Below, in pieces: positions 22,339 through 34,121 of a DNA stretch of 64,000 bases. This stretch comes from Botryotinia globosa (taxonomy: Eukaryota > Ascomycota > Leotiomycetes > Helotiales > Sclerotiniaceae): assembly GCA_014898425.1 (NCBI GenBank), contig RCSZ01000002.1, positions 124,001-188,000 of the forward strand. Direction: 5' to 3'. The position numbers and the translations under genes are program-made. Numbering within the stretch: position 1 is the first letter of the stretch; each line of letters begins with the position of its first letter. Below the pieces are notes generated by a model that saw only the letters and a list, made by a program, of their open reading frames with translations, was not told the DNA's origin and ran no database searches.

Positions 22339-22901
22339 ATCTTCTTAGGGTTTGATCGAAGATGCAATAATGTAGATATCAACTGACACCAGGGTACTAT
22401 TTTCTATCTAAATTCGAGCCTATGTGCTGTTTGATACAAGTCTGTGGGAGAAGTTCGACGTCTAAAATTCTGGAAAAGTCCAAAGTGTCAAAATCCTCGA
22501 ATCTATTGACCATGAGTAGTTCCCCAAAGCTATTCACTCCTGAATGAACCCATCTATCAGATATTTTTTAGCTGTAACCTTTTAGCTTGATTGTATCGTC
22601 TAATTACTCTTATAAAGCGGCATTACTAGGCACCTCTGACTTAGTGCACGACCAAAATCAAGATGAGCATTGCCCATATATCAAAAATTATCGTCTCAAT
22701 GTCAACACTAGTTGAACATCTCTTTCGCAACGGAATGTCACTCAAAGTCGCGACGATAGAATTCTAGAATAATCAGGCTTTAAAAAGCAAAGCTGTGTGA
22801 ACAAAGGATAATTATGTGCGATGGTGAAGAGAGATGATAGCAATTATGGAATAATTAATTTTCCAATTCTGCACGCCAAAGCCTATCTCGTACTCGTCTT
22901 C
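22339..22901. other. Intergenic, no gene recognised
   Basis: About 560 bases between the membrane-protein relic and the 3' end of the oxidoreductase. No recognisable remains of the relic's other domains. Confidence 0.5.
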
Positions 22902-24473
22902 TCAATTGAGAATATCACCACCTTCAGGACCATCTTGAGCTCTATCAATCCTGTCTTGTGTTGTCTTGAACAATTTAGGAAGAGACATAGGAACGCGAAC
23001 TTCTTCAAAGGGCTTTCCCGTTTTCAACATCTCTGCCAATCCCTTTGCCGCAAGCCAAATGACAGGCATACCATGGCCATTAAATCCTGCGATTATAAAT
23101 TGGTCGGGCTTTTGTGGGACGAGACCGATATGAGGGTTTGAATCAAAGGAGTATCCCATTACTGTATAAAAGGTCAGCTTCTTTGAGCTTAGAAAAGGCC
23201 ATTGGAGGGGATAACTTACCACCAGTCCAGATACTCTCAATTTTAGCATCCGAGTTTTCCCATCCACGAAAGGTACGCTGCATAAAATTCTCGTAGTACC
23301 TCTCTTTCATGGTTGCTTCGATTAACTTGCCATCATCTACATTGTTATACCATTGATCCTTATGGAAACGAAATGTTGCTGAAGCTCCACCCACAATGAT
23401 ACTTCCATCGGGTCGAGGAATGAGGTAATCGAGAATACCATTCTCAGTACGAACAATATAGGAGTAACCGATAGGAGGTGCAGTAGTATCTTTGGGAACT
23501 GTGATGTGGCAGCATATACCTTTGCATGGAATAATGTTCTTGGCATACTCGGGGAGAAGACCAGAAACATAGGCATTACTTGCGTGGACGACCTTCCGGG
23601 CTCGAAGAGTTCCGCGAGGAGTTTCGACCAAGTGATACCCATCAGCTGAATGTTTGATAGAAAGGACAGGAGTGTTGGTTTGAAGGTTGACCGAGCCAGT
23701 AGCTAAGGTGGAAGCAAGGAGAGAGGTGATAAGCTTGTATGGAGATAAAGTGGCAGCAGTATAAGTCGAACATGCTTTGGCGCCTTTAACACCAGAGATC
23801 TGGACCCGATTAGTAGAGCAATATTTTTCAAAATGTGCAAGATTAAATTTACAGTCTCGGCATCTTTACCAATGGCAAAGTGGACGTCTTCCATGTACGA
23901 TAATTCTGGGTTCAGACGCAACCGATCGTAGACAGTCTTAGCATCATCAGCAGCATTTGGATTGTTCCATACATCACATGTTCTTGTCGAGGTGAAATCA
24001 CAGTCAATTTTCTCGCATAAGATGAGCTCTTTCAATGCTTGAACATGTGCAATCTCAAACTCTGCGATTTCAGCACCAGCCCTCACACCTCCTCTCTTGA
24101 TATACTTAGGGATGTGACCGTAAAGATCTGGTCGGAGATGTGCACCTGATTTTTCTTAGTATGCTATTGCTTAACGGAAAAAATCGTTGAATTTACCATT
24201 TCTTCCAGTAGCACCAGAACAGACAGATCTTGCATCAAGAATCATGACAGATAGCTTAGGGCAATTGGGCGTAATCTCATTCTTGACAAGATTATATGCC
24301 GTAGCTACGCCGGCATAGCCTGCTCCGATAATGACGACATCGATGATATCATTGACTGGTAGAATATCAGTACTCCTATGATCATGAAGACAATGCTTTT
24401 CAGAATGCCAGAAAGGCTCCGTGGGATCCTTGGCAGGAATTGGGAAATTGTGGGAAGGTTGTGAATTCGCCAT
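22902..24473 (-). CDS. FAD-dependent oxidoreductase, DAO (D-amino-acid/amine oxidase) superfamily
   Basis: Exons (minus) 24473-24197, 24145-23853, 23799-23220, 23161-22902 sum to 1,410 nt, giving 469 residues; all introns are 51-58 nt GT..AG. The N-terminal dinucleotide fold is VVIIGAGYAGVATAYNL (about residues 46-62), with the acidic end MILDAR and the family block CSGATGRNGAHLRPDLYGHI. The middle holds the substrate domain (IPCKGICCHITVP; RPDGSIIVGGASATFRF). The C-terminal FAD block is NPHIGLVPQKPDQFIIAGFN followed by GHGMPVIWLAAKGLAEML. Enzymes of this COG0665-like group oxidise amines or amino acids to imines, producing H2O2. The divergent neighbour is an amino-acid permease, suggesting a catabolic uptake-and-oxidation pair; the substrate cannot be read from sequence. 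Confidence 0.9.
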
Positions 24474-25792
24474 AACAATGTTCTTTTCGGGTAAGCTGTA
24501 TATTTTCCTGATAAATAAAAGTTCTGCGAGCGGAGTTACTGTGCAGGTGAGAAGGCCTTAAAATGCTCAAGAAGGAAAAAGTCCAGGGTCGAGTGAGGCA
24601 ATAAATAGCAGTAATTATAGAGAATGCAATCCAATCAAAGATAGAGGGTAGACAGATTAAATCTTGTAGAAGCTCACAGGGTACTCAATGCGCGATCTTG
24701 AAAGCTTTTTTATATATAAAAAAGACTGCAATAACAGTGAATGACTGAGAAACGATATGTCCGTGCCGCCGAGGTGAGATACTTTGACCATAAAAACAAC
24801 ACAGACTTGATATCATCGTCCTCTGTTTGCATCTAATCCTTCTATAGAAACAAGACACCAAGATGAAGCAAGATCCAAAGCAATAACAAAGTAATGGTAC
24901 TACCATGTCATGTCTCGGTCGCAATTCTGATATAGATAGCTGTATCAGTGGATAGAACAAACGACAAACACATGACTACTCTGTTTGATGGCCTTTTCAG
25001 AAGAATGATTCTAATAACGGTAGTGTTTTTGATAACCTCATCATCGTCGACGGAATATGTGCTGTAGTCTTACGATGGGATGTCCTAACTTGTGGCAATT
25101 CACATTCTCGACTTTTGGTGAAGCACTGATTTCAGGGGTAAACTCACTAACCCAATTTGGTACTAGCGTATATCACAACCTTCAAACAAACCCTCAAGAA
25201 CCATCATATTCACGTATAACCAGAGAGTACAAAGATGCGCAAGAATTGATTCTGTGGAACTTTGTGATCATCTAGATGTGTTGCACACTATGATGTTAAG
25301 CCTCTACCTACTTGTGCTCGTTTCTTGTTATGCTTTCCAGATTCAGATCCTGCAATGTTTGTTGCTTCGTATATGATATTCTGTCATGAAATCCCTCCAA
25401 ACGAGAATGCTGTCACTCAACGATAAGACCGTGATGTGGAATTGGTATCAGACGTATGAAAGAAGAACAGGTCACAGGAACCAACTCACGATACACAAAA
25501 TGATTTGAGCCTGTAGGTGCGGAGATAAGATACGGTTACCCAAGACATGTCAGATTCAAGTCGTTCTTTCCAAGTGGATAGAGTCGGAGAGATACATAGG
25601 CAAAAACAGCAGGTGCAACTTCTAATCGGAATTCTTTAACCTTCCATTTCCTCTTTCTTGGGAGGAGAGTCATGAAATTTCTTAGCCTCACTAAATCCCA
25701 CATCTTGCGTTGACAACTTACCCACTGTCCATCCAAAGTTCATATTTGAATGATTGTTCAATCAAACGTTCAAGCACGTTCTTTTCATCATC
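24474..25792. promoter_or_regulatory. Shared divergent promoter region, oxidoreductase / permease
   Basis: About 1.3 kb between two divergently transcribed genes of a probable common pathway. No open frame of note. No binding site could be identified with confidence; nitrogen-control GATA sites would be the first to look for. Confidence 0.4.
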
Positions 25793-27871
25793 ATGTCCTC
25801 AAACGACATTGAAACAAATCGGCAAATCAATACTCCCAGCCATGAACCCTTAATCCACCCAGTTAATGGAGCGTCGCCGGAGCCTCAAGATAGCGAACCG
25901 AAAGAGTTTGCTGAAGTCAAGAAATTGAGGTAACGATAGATAAGTATCCAGTTTCCACAAACTTTGGGCTGATTTCGTTTCGCAGACGAGGTTTAGCTCA
26001 GAGACATATTCAAATGATTGCTTTGGCTGGAACAATCGGGACGGTAAGACTCATGACACGCTGCAGCTGTACGTGGTGGACACTGATTCTCTAGGGTCTT
26101 TTCTTAGGTTCTGGGAAAGCTATTGCCAGAGCAGGTCCACTAGGAGCATTGTAAGTTTCTATAGATCAGGTAATCTGCGGCGCTTACTAGCTCAACAGAC
26201 TCGGATATACTCTTGTGGGAATACTTGTATCTGGCGTGGTTCTTTCTATAGCTGAATTAAGGTACGTCTCCGTAAAACCTCTCAAATGCAAAGATGTCTT
26301 GCTGATATTGGCCATCGAAGTGCTCTTGTTCCTCTAAGCGGAGGTATCATACGCCATGCCGAATATTTTGTCGATCCCGCTCTCTCATTCGCGAATGGTT
26401 GGAATCAAGTTTACAGCAATATCATTACTATACCTGCCGAACTCGTTGCCGCTGCAATTTTGATTCAGTTCTGGGTCCAAATCAATAATGCTGTCTGGAT
26501 TATATGCTTCGGATTCTTGTTGGTCATTAGTAATCTCCTTTTTGTGCGGGTATATGGGGAGCTTGAATTTACATGTGCGATATTAAAGATAATGCTCATA
26601 GTGGGATTGAACATAATGGTGTGTCTATCAATCAGTCCCAAGGGCTATCACTAATCCTTATAAGGCACTGGTCATTACTTGTGGTGGAGGACCAAATGGT
26701 GAAACATATGGCTTCCGGTATTGGCGCAATCCAGGGCCATTTGTTGACTACCTAGGATATACTGGCGCCTTGGGGCATTTCATGGGCTTCTGGACCACAT
26801 TCTCAAATGCAGTATACGCCTATTCTGGAGTTGAAAACTTCTCACTTGCGGCTGCAGAGACGCAGTCACCTCGAAGAAATATTCCTATCGCTGCGAAAAG
26901 AATCTTCTTCCGAGTGATGTTGTTCTACGGTATGAATTGATTCCTCCCTGAGCATTGGTGTTGATTTTTGATTCAATTTATAGTGCTTTCGATATTCATG
27001 ATCGGTATGATTGTACCATCGAATGATAAAGAGCTCTTGCGATCAACAGGAACAGCAGCCCAGTCACCTTTCGTTATCGCAGCCAATAATGCAGGAATTA
27101 AAGTAGTTCCTTCAATAATTAATGCTGTTGTTTTGACCAGTGCTTGGAGTGCTGGTAATGCAGGTTAGTACACCTTTGAGAAAGAAAACCTGCAACTAAA
27201 TTTTGTAGCTATGCTTGGTGGATCTAGAATGTTATATGGACTTGGTCAACATGGACATTCACCAAAAGTATTTCTCCAAACTAATCGCTTTGATGTGCCA
27301 TATATTGCCATCGGGTTCCTCAGTCTTTTCATTTGCCTTGGATTCCTAACACTTTCGAGCTCTGCAAGTGCCGTTTTCAACTGGCTCCAAGACTTTGTTG
27401 CAGTTGCTGCTCTTGTAAATTGGATGATTATTTGTGGTGTATATCTAAGATTCTATTATGGATGTAAAAAGCAGGGAATTTCCCGATCGACATTGCCATG
27501 GAAAGGACCATTTCAGCCATATGCTGCATGGATAGCATTGATCTCGTTCAGTATTCTTCTATTGACAGGCGGTTACTCCGTCTTTATCAAGGATCAGTAA
27601 GTCTTTGCCAGATTATAACCCTATTATTATACATGACATTATGACTAATGACGTTTTACTTAGTTGGAACACAGAAACTTTCGTTTCATCTTATATCAAC
27701 ATTCCCCTCATTCTCATTCTATATTTCGGTTATAAATACAGGCAGGGAACTGAGATAATTCCATTGTCTGATATTCCAATTCAAAAGTTTATTGATATTG
27801 CAAACGACAATCCAGAACCTGAGGAGGAAAAGGTTGTTGGATGGAAGAGGCTAAATATTTTGTGGAGCTAG
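25793..27871 (+). CDS. Amino-acid permease, APC superfamily (YAT type)
   Basis: Proton-coupled uptake of amino acids across the plasma membrane. Nine exons: 25793-25929, 25986-26043, 26095-26150, 26199-26261, 26321-26618, 26665-26929, 26984-27163, 27209-27596, 27664-27871; total 1,653 nt, 550 residues, every junction in phase. Marks: RGLAQRHIQMIALAGTIGTG with LFLGSGKAIARAGPLGALLG (TM1), ELSALVPLSGG, the PNGETYGFRYWRNPGPF loop, FSNAVYAYSGVENFSLAAAE (TM6) and SRMLYGLGQHGHSPKVF. About 12 membrane spans. The N-terminus is short and hydrophilic, and the C-terminus ends in a charged tail (NPEPEEEKVVGWKRL). Upstream and divergent is a DAO-type oxidoreductase. Confidence 0.92.
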
Positions 27872-28479
27872 GTGAATCAGTTTGATGAGGGGAGAAGGAC
27901 CCGAATCCTCGCACTTGTTTGAAACGTACACTGAGATGAGCAGGTACATTAGATGCTATAATTCAAATTACCGGAAATGCTAAGGTTTTTCTTTTGGGCG
28001 AAATGATCGAAGATCATGTAGCTAAAACTAGAAAAGTAAGAAGAATATATATCTATCAGGTTTCATTGCACGTAGGGGCTAGCTGAATATCAATTTTTAT
28101 TGCAAACCAGTAGTAGAATTTACAAAGTTCGTAATTCTTGTAGGTAAGATTGGGGCTATAAGATCCATATCTAGGTATGGGTGTTCGGTACTCAAGGTGA
28201 AGAAAAAGAATTCTAATTGTAGAGCTAACTTTTACTCGGCCACTATACTCTTATTAAAGAATAAGGCTGATGGAACAGAATCTTGTAGTGCAATTATGTG
28301 ACTATTCTCCCCTGTAACAATTGAAATTCAAAGGCCAACACCGAAACAGACCAGCAACCCCAAGCCTAAACAACCAGAGAAGGCCCTCGGGCTAAAGCTA
28401 TCTTGGCAGAAGAAAGCAAAGACATGATCCTGTTACCTAATATCCGAAAGAAGGAGAAAAGATACATGTCAACTACTAA
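27872..28479. other. Convergent 3' region
   Basis: About 600 bases between the permease and the 3' end of the BTB pseudogene. No gene seen. Confidence 0.5.
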
Positions 28480-30500
28480 TCACAACTCCTCATCCAAACC
28501 ATCGAGATCCATAGCCGTTTCGCCATTTACCATGCGTTGATGAGCCAGTGCAACTTCTCGGTTGCTGTTGTAGAATGCCAGGCGCTGTGAAATCCAATCG
28601 TTCTTGGGAGCAGCTTTTTTGACGGGAATGGAGTTGAAGGCGTGCATTTCTCGGGGGGATTCGAAGGATTGGTTTGAATCTCTGGGAGTGGTGGTTGGAG
28701 ATTGTGCGGGGATGAGAGTGGTGTTGATGGTATGGTCTTTGTTGATGGGCTCTTGGCTCTGAGAAAGGACTTCTTTCTTAGCGGCGGGCGGAGGTGGCGT
28801 ATTGATGGGGTCAAAAGTGTTATTGTCATTGTGGTTGTAGAATTCTAGGCTCGCCAAGTCGGGAAATCTAGCTGCAAAGTAGGCATCGGTATAGCCAGCG
28901 GCAGCTTCGGCTTCAGCTTCAGCCTCTCGGATCATAGCTTGGCTAGCTACGTTTCTTAGGGTTCATTCTGCGATTTTCTTTTGTTGAAGACGAGCAGTTT
29001 CATCTAAAGTGGCGAATTTGACAGGGGGAGTGCTTTGAGATGGGGTTTTGGGTGAATTGGTGCTGAAAGAGCGTGTGGTGTCTTGAGTTCTTGGTCTGCT
29101 AGAATTAGTTCATGCTTCAGCTTCCATTGTCTTCGCAGCTTCGTTCTTGGCAGTCCATTCCGCAATCTTCTGTTGCTGTTGTATGGCATATGCATCTGGA
29201 GTGGAAAAAACTGACAGAAGAACGTCGACGAGATCTTTTGGGTGAATCGGAAGCATAAGGAAATCTTGATTACGCAGAAAACTTCATTCCATGCTTCGTA
29301 CGCTCTTTATTCTTCTCGCGTTCTTTCTGCTCAGCTATATGTTTTGACATTAGCTCAAATGGACCCATGTAACTATAATTCCACGTCTGATAGTTGTGAG
29401 GAATGGGACAAGAAGTTCCGTAGCGTTTGTGTCGCCCGTCTTCCCAGAATTGTTCCTGCTTGACATATCCACCCGAAGTACGCAACACGCATTCGATACC
29501 CATTCCCTCCCAGAAACTCAACGCGTTTTTCTTGATCTTCACAATGTGGTTGCCGGATAGGATATTGGAAGAGTGCTCAGAAGCGTGCGGTGGACTGGCA
29601 CAATTCCAAAAGTTCACACCCTCGCTCTCGAGTATATCTCTGATAGAAAGTTTCGGCGCACGATGGATGGAATGATGGGATAGTCTCGCAATGACTTGTT
29701 GTATGCTACCATGCACTCACCACGTGCCTCGCAGAAGCCGTTGCAGAGATGATCTAATGGATCGAGGAGATTGTTGGTGATTTCACGCTCGAGGATTCGG
29801 GTCTTGAGACGAACGAGTTGCTCTGTATCAATGAGTCAGCTTGTGTTTCCAAAAATAAAACAGAAAACTGGAATGGAACAACTCACTCAAAATCCTATGC
29901 TCAAAGCGAAATTCCGCACGTCCCGTAAGAGGATTCAAACCGTGCATCTCGCCACTTCTCCATTCTGGAACGAGAATTTTGGTAATCCGAGCAAAGGCTT
30001 CCGCGTGTCGGAAGATATAGGATGGGTGTAACATGACTTTCATATCGTACAAGGACATTTCATTTTCTCTTCGCTCTGCCCAGAATTTTGCGAACCAGGG
30101 TTCGAATTCTTCGGTCTTGAACCATTTTATGCCGATATCGAGAATGTGGTAGAGGGTTGCGATATTTTCTTGATCGAGTGTTGAGTGGGGGGCGGTGTTG
30201 GTGTCGTGATTGAGATCAAGAACACCGTGGAGAACCCCGAGGATGGTTTCCATAGCGGCGATGTTCACATCGTAGAGGGTGAGATTTGGAGTGGGCTGAT
30301 TGCGGAGATCGGAGGCAAGTTCGTGCGTGCAATGTCTTTCTAAGATGCTGCGAGAGACGCGGAAACGGACAGTGTCAATGCAGTTTGCTTCACAGACTTG
30401 CAGGTAGAAGTCGCCGGAGGGGTCGATGATGCACTGGAGAAAGTTAGTGCTGGGATGATGGGGTGGGAGTGAGATGGATGAGTAGAGTTACTATAGACAT
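28480..30500 (-). pseudogene. BTB/POZ-domain gene with several nonsense codons
   Basis: ATG 30500-30498 begins a 9-nt first exon (30500-30492), then a 58-nt intron (30434-30491) and a long exon starting CIIDPSGDFYLQVCE. The BTB-like domain reads DTVRFRVSRSILERHCTHEL and LYDVNIAAMETILGVLHGVL; a later block is NLLDPLDHLCNGFCEARG. A 64-nt-class intron with GTGAGT lies near 29825-29890. Beyond about 29700 the reading frame must change to follow KLSIRDILESEGVNFWNC. Stops are TAA 29270-29272, TGA 29110-29112 and TGA 28963-28965, and a frame slip sits in a TTTTTT run near 29200. After these the text remains protein-like (QQQQKIAEWTAKNEAAKTME; IREAEAEAEAAAGYTDAYF), ending at 28480. CAA, CGA and TGG ancestors would explain the stops by single transitions. 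The gene can hardly make a full product. Confidence 0.7.
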
Positions 30501-32144
30501 CTTGACAATTTGATGGGTATGTAACAGGTAATCTCCTGATGGTTGGGGGAGAATTACAGGCGCAAAATGCGTGATAAAGGTGGTATACAGTGTCCTAAGC
30601 AACTCAGCGGGTTGGAACCAGTTCTCAACTTGTGCTGATTGGTTCGGATATGTGTGACTTACTTCGACTTCCGATATTAACACAGAATTGTTGTACAGGA
30701 AATGTAGGGTCGAGCGTAGACCGAGGGTAGTGCTAGAGAAGGTCAAACATCGAGGGAGATGGCGGGAATTTAAAGATCAAAAGGATTTTCAGGAGAAGGG
30801 ATGAAATTGTAGGCAAGCCTACAAAACTGCAGAATATCGTATTGGCGCATACGCACAAGGAAAAAAGAAGAGGATGCGGACTTGTGGAATGGTTTGTGAG
30901 AGGGATAGTGATTTGAAGAAGACGCCTTGGTATAAATGAGGGTTCAAATGGCGCTAGGAGGATGCTTGTTGCCGTGTATCAAACAAAAACCTGCATCGAT
31001 GAAACTGGAAATCTCTCTTCACAATTAGAATGTGTAGAGATATAAGTGTCTGGAAAATTGATGCTCTATGGAGATTATTTACAGGGATAATGTCATGAGC
31101 TTGGGGCTTTTGTTCTCTGAGATGGGGCCGATAGGCATAGATTCGACCATGGGGCAATTGAAAACGAAGAGTTAGATATCAGTTTCGTGAGGCCAAAAGT
31201 GAGTTTGATTTGAAGTTGATAGAATCATAGAAATGTAGGTGAAACGATGTACTAAGTTTGACTTGACTTGATAAGTGAAGATACAATTAGCAAGTGAAGT
31301 GTGAGTTGAGTTAGTAAATACAAGTGGATGAAGAGAGAGGTGTTTGGTTTCATTGATCCGGATGTAGTTGAAGTTGAAATGTTGATCGAGCTGAACGTGC
31401 TCATAAGTTATTAAGCTTCAGAGTGTATACTTCAGGACAATGGTTGATTCATATAATCGTAGAGAGTAAGTCGAGATTGAAGGTGCATACTGTTGAAAAT
31501 TGTATACATCGGAGATGGTCCTTCTCAAGCAGGACTTCACCTCCCGTGATGCCATCGTGTATCTGTAGTGAAGCTTGATGCAGAAATAGTGCAAACTGAA
31601 GTTGAGTGATGTTTGTGTTGGATAGCTGACACATTTTCGATCGGGCATCACCAGATTCTCCAATTCTTGATCTTAGATGAAGCACAAGGAATGTAAGATC
31701 CTATAGTGGTAATTATAAAGAGATGCAGTCGAGAGAGTCTAGAATGTAGTAATCACTCTAACATAGGGGTAGATAACCGAAAGTATCTGGTCCGTGCATC
31801 AACCCTTAGATCTTGTCTATGACATGGGCAATAATCTGTATATTCTCATATTAGATGAACACGGTGTCAAATCGAGATATATGTTCATGAGAGAGTTGTC
31901 CTAATCAGTGGAAGTCTCACGCATACTTATCCCCATATGAATGAGCAAGGTAAAGCTATGATACTCACAGTACACAGTACTACGAGCCCGTCGCTCGATT
32001 ATATCATACCTCTACCGTGCCCTTCCCGATAGCTAACCGTTATCCAAGGTTCTATCGTATCATCAGTCTCGCAATAGCCGTGATGAATACGAGACCTATT
32101 CCACAAGAGTATAATATATCATCATCAGTCCAAAACCTCTTAAT
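30501..32144. other. Intergenic, no gene recognised
   Basis: About 1.6 kb. The part near 30500-30750 is the 5' side of the BTB pseudogene and keeps a hydrophobic minus-strand frame (30444-30746) that is probably leader sequence. The rest shows only short frames. Confidence 0.45.
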
Positions 32145-32440
32145 TCAGACCACTGAAATCAATCGAATGTGTAGATTGCCACGTGACTGTCTAGCAATCC
32201 CATGAAAACCCTCATCGTGTTTCCTGAACAGAACATGGTCTTGGAGGTCCTCGGACATCAGTCCCAATTGAAACGGGAGTTCGAGAGTGTAAACTTCATC
32301 GATACCGATAACTCGTATCCCATTAGCATCATTTCTCTTCCCAATAACGTTTACATAAGCATGATAAATTCCCATCCATTCCATTCCTCCTCAAAAACGC
32401 CATTGCTAAACTTCGCAGGAATCTCTCATATCATATCATC
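32145..32440 (-). pseudogene. Possible relic of an unrecognised gene
   Basis: A minus-strand frame reads GIYHAYVNVIGKRNDANGIR, then VIGIDEVYTLELPFQLGLMS and KHDEGFHGIARQSRGN, ending at TGA 32145-32147. Just upstream a different frame reads EIPAKFSNGVFEEEWNGWEF and would join it after a slip in the GGAATGGAATGGATGG repeat near 32375-32390. No promoter, start or family is evident. This is a weak call. Confidence 0.2.
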
Positions 32441-32991
32441 ATAGCTATTGAGCAACCACACAGACAACAATAAATCCCAATCCAAATCCCAATCCCAATA
32501 GCAAAATCAAGAAATCCGAATCCACCCCACAAGCTGCCTTCCTGCCTAAATCGCCAAGTCCACACGTGCCAATCTCTCACGTGTAACATCGCACGTGCCT
32601 CAATTCTGCCTGCAAAAGCGGAGCTGTAGCCTATCGATCCGTCTCGCATTCCATGCTCATTTGGTCGAATTGGTCGAAATGGTCGAAATGAGATCTCGAA
32701 CGTGAAGCTTGGCGATGGAATGGAAATAGATTTGAAGATATATAGATGGTGATTTCGGCTTGGATTTGCTGATGAATGTTAAGATTTGAAGACATCGTTT
32801 TTGTGTTCTATCCTCCTATTAATTGTGTGTATTCTCCATCGAGGTTAAGAGAATTCTATATTGTACCATATCGATAGCATACATACGTACGTTCGTATAT
32901 ACACAGACTTCACCTCGAGAGATAGGGGTAGCGACAAATCATTGCAAAGAAAACAAAGACCAAACCAAACGAAATCGACAATCCAATCACG
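32441..32991. other. F-box gene 5' flank
   Basis: About 550 bases without a gene. It contains three near-identical CACGTG-type hexamers (CACACGTGCC, TCACGTGTAA, GCACGTGCC at about 32560-32600), bHLH E-box-like sites, about 400 nt upstream of the F-box ATG. Confidence 0.4.
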
Positions 32992-34121
32992 ATGTCTACC
33001 TTCCCCCTCTTCAACTCTTTCCCCCCCGAAATCCACAATATAATCCTCGAGCATTGTCCCCCAAACGACCGTACCTGTCTCAGAATCACGTGGTATGTTT
33101 CTACTTTCCCCCAATCCTCGGTTCTTCTCCAATATCCCCTCCCCCATCACATCCCCTCGCATCTCCAAAATTAAACACTAACACCAGCAAAGTAAATACC
33201 TCTACACTCTCTCACCACCCAAATACCCCGTTCCCCTCGACTATTGTCCCACCCCCGAAGTCTTCTGCTCAAAACCAGAAGTATCGCATATTTCCCCCGA
33301 TATTCACAAACAGCGCTTTCCCATTCGCCAATGTGGATTGGGAGCACAACTATGGTGAGTTTTCTCTTCAATCGATATCCCACTGATCAATCCTCATTCC
33401 CATTCCAATTCTCATCCCATTCATCCCATTTGACTAGATGAGAAAAGATCAAAAGATCAAAAATACTAACACGAAAACAGCCATGATCGTTCCCTCCACT
33501 ACATGAACATTCTCCGCGGCGCGGAAAATATTCCCCCTCTGACGAGAAAAAAGTGTCAAGGTCAATTTTGGAGTAATCACTGTGAATGTTTTTCGCGCAC
33601 GAAAACGCTGCATAAACAGTTGCAACCATGGATGCCGCAGGATGTGAAATATTGTAGTGAATGTAGAGTTTTCACCAAGAGGAGAAAGAGCAAAAAGTTT
33701 CGATGCGAGTCCCCTTCTACGCATCCGGAGTGTAGAATGTGAAAATGCTAATTGGAAATAGGTACGCACGGCCGGAAGAAACAATACAATCGCAATGCGC
33801 ATATCACATCGAATCTATGGACCAACCATAAGGGACGCGGTGGTTATTATCATAAGTTATGGAAGAAGTGGTTCAAGTAAGCTTTATATTTCTCTTTTTT
33901 CATACTCCCCTCTTCCCTTCTCCACTATCTTCCTCTCCCATACTCCCAACCACCCCCTCCTAACACATCCCAGCAATTCCGCCTTCGACAAAATGGAAAA
34001 TCGTCTCCGTCACGGCAGGCGAGACTCCAATCCGCGCTATAACTTACGGAAAGAATATATGCCCCGTGCTAGATATCTAGATACGACTTGGTCGAGACAC
34101 GAGCGAGGAAGCTGGGTTTGA
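32992..34121 (+). CDS. F-box protein, 258 aa
   Basis: Exons 32992-33092, 33193-33354, 33481-33731, 33762-33876, 33974-34121 total 777 nt, 258 residues. The N-terminal F-box is FNSFPPEIHNIILEHCPPND then RTCLRITCKYLYTLSPP, which in the SCF complex would bind Skp1. The middle is basic and Cys-bearing (FWSNHCECFSRTKTLHKQLQ; VKYCSECRVFTKRRKSKKF). The C-terminal part is HGRKKQYNRNAHITSNLWTN and KGRGGYYHKLWKKWF, a layout I know from many short fungal F-box proteins. Intron 3 (33732-33761) is only 30 nt; without it the frame meets TGA at 33739-33741, yet with it all frames close. It has a GCTAAT branch site and TAG acceptor. If such a short intron is not spliced, the gene is truncated after PECRM. 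Confidence 0.75.

Noticed and set aside
28480..30500. RIP as the cause of the BTB pseudogene stops
   Set aside because: Only one of the three stops has the CpA to TpA context typical of RIP, so RIP is not claimed.
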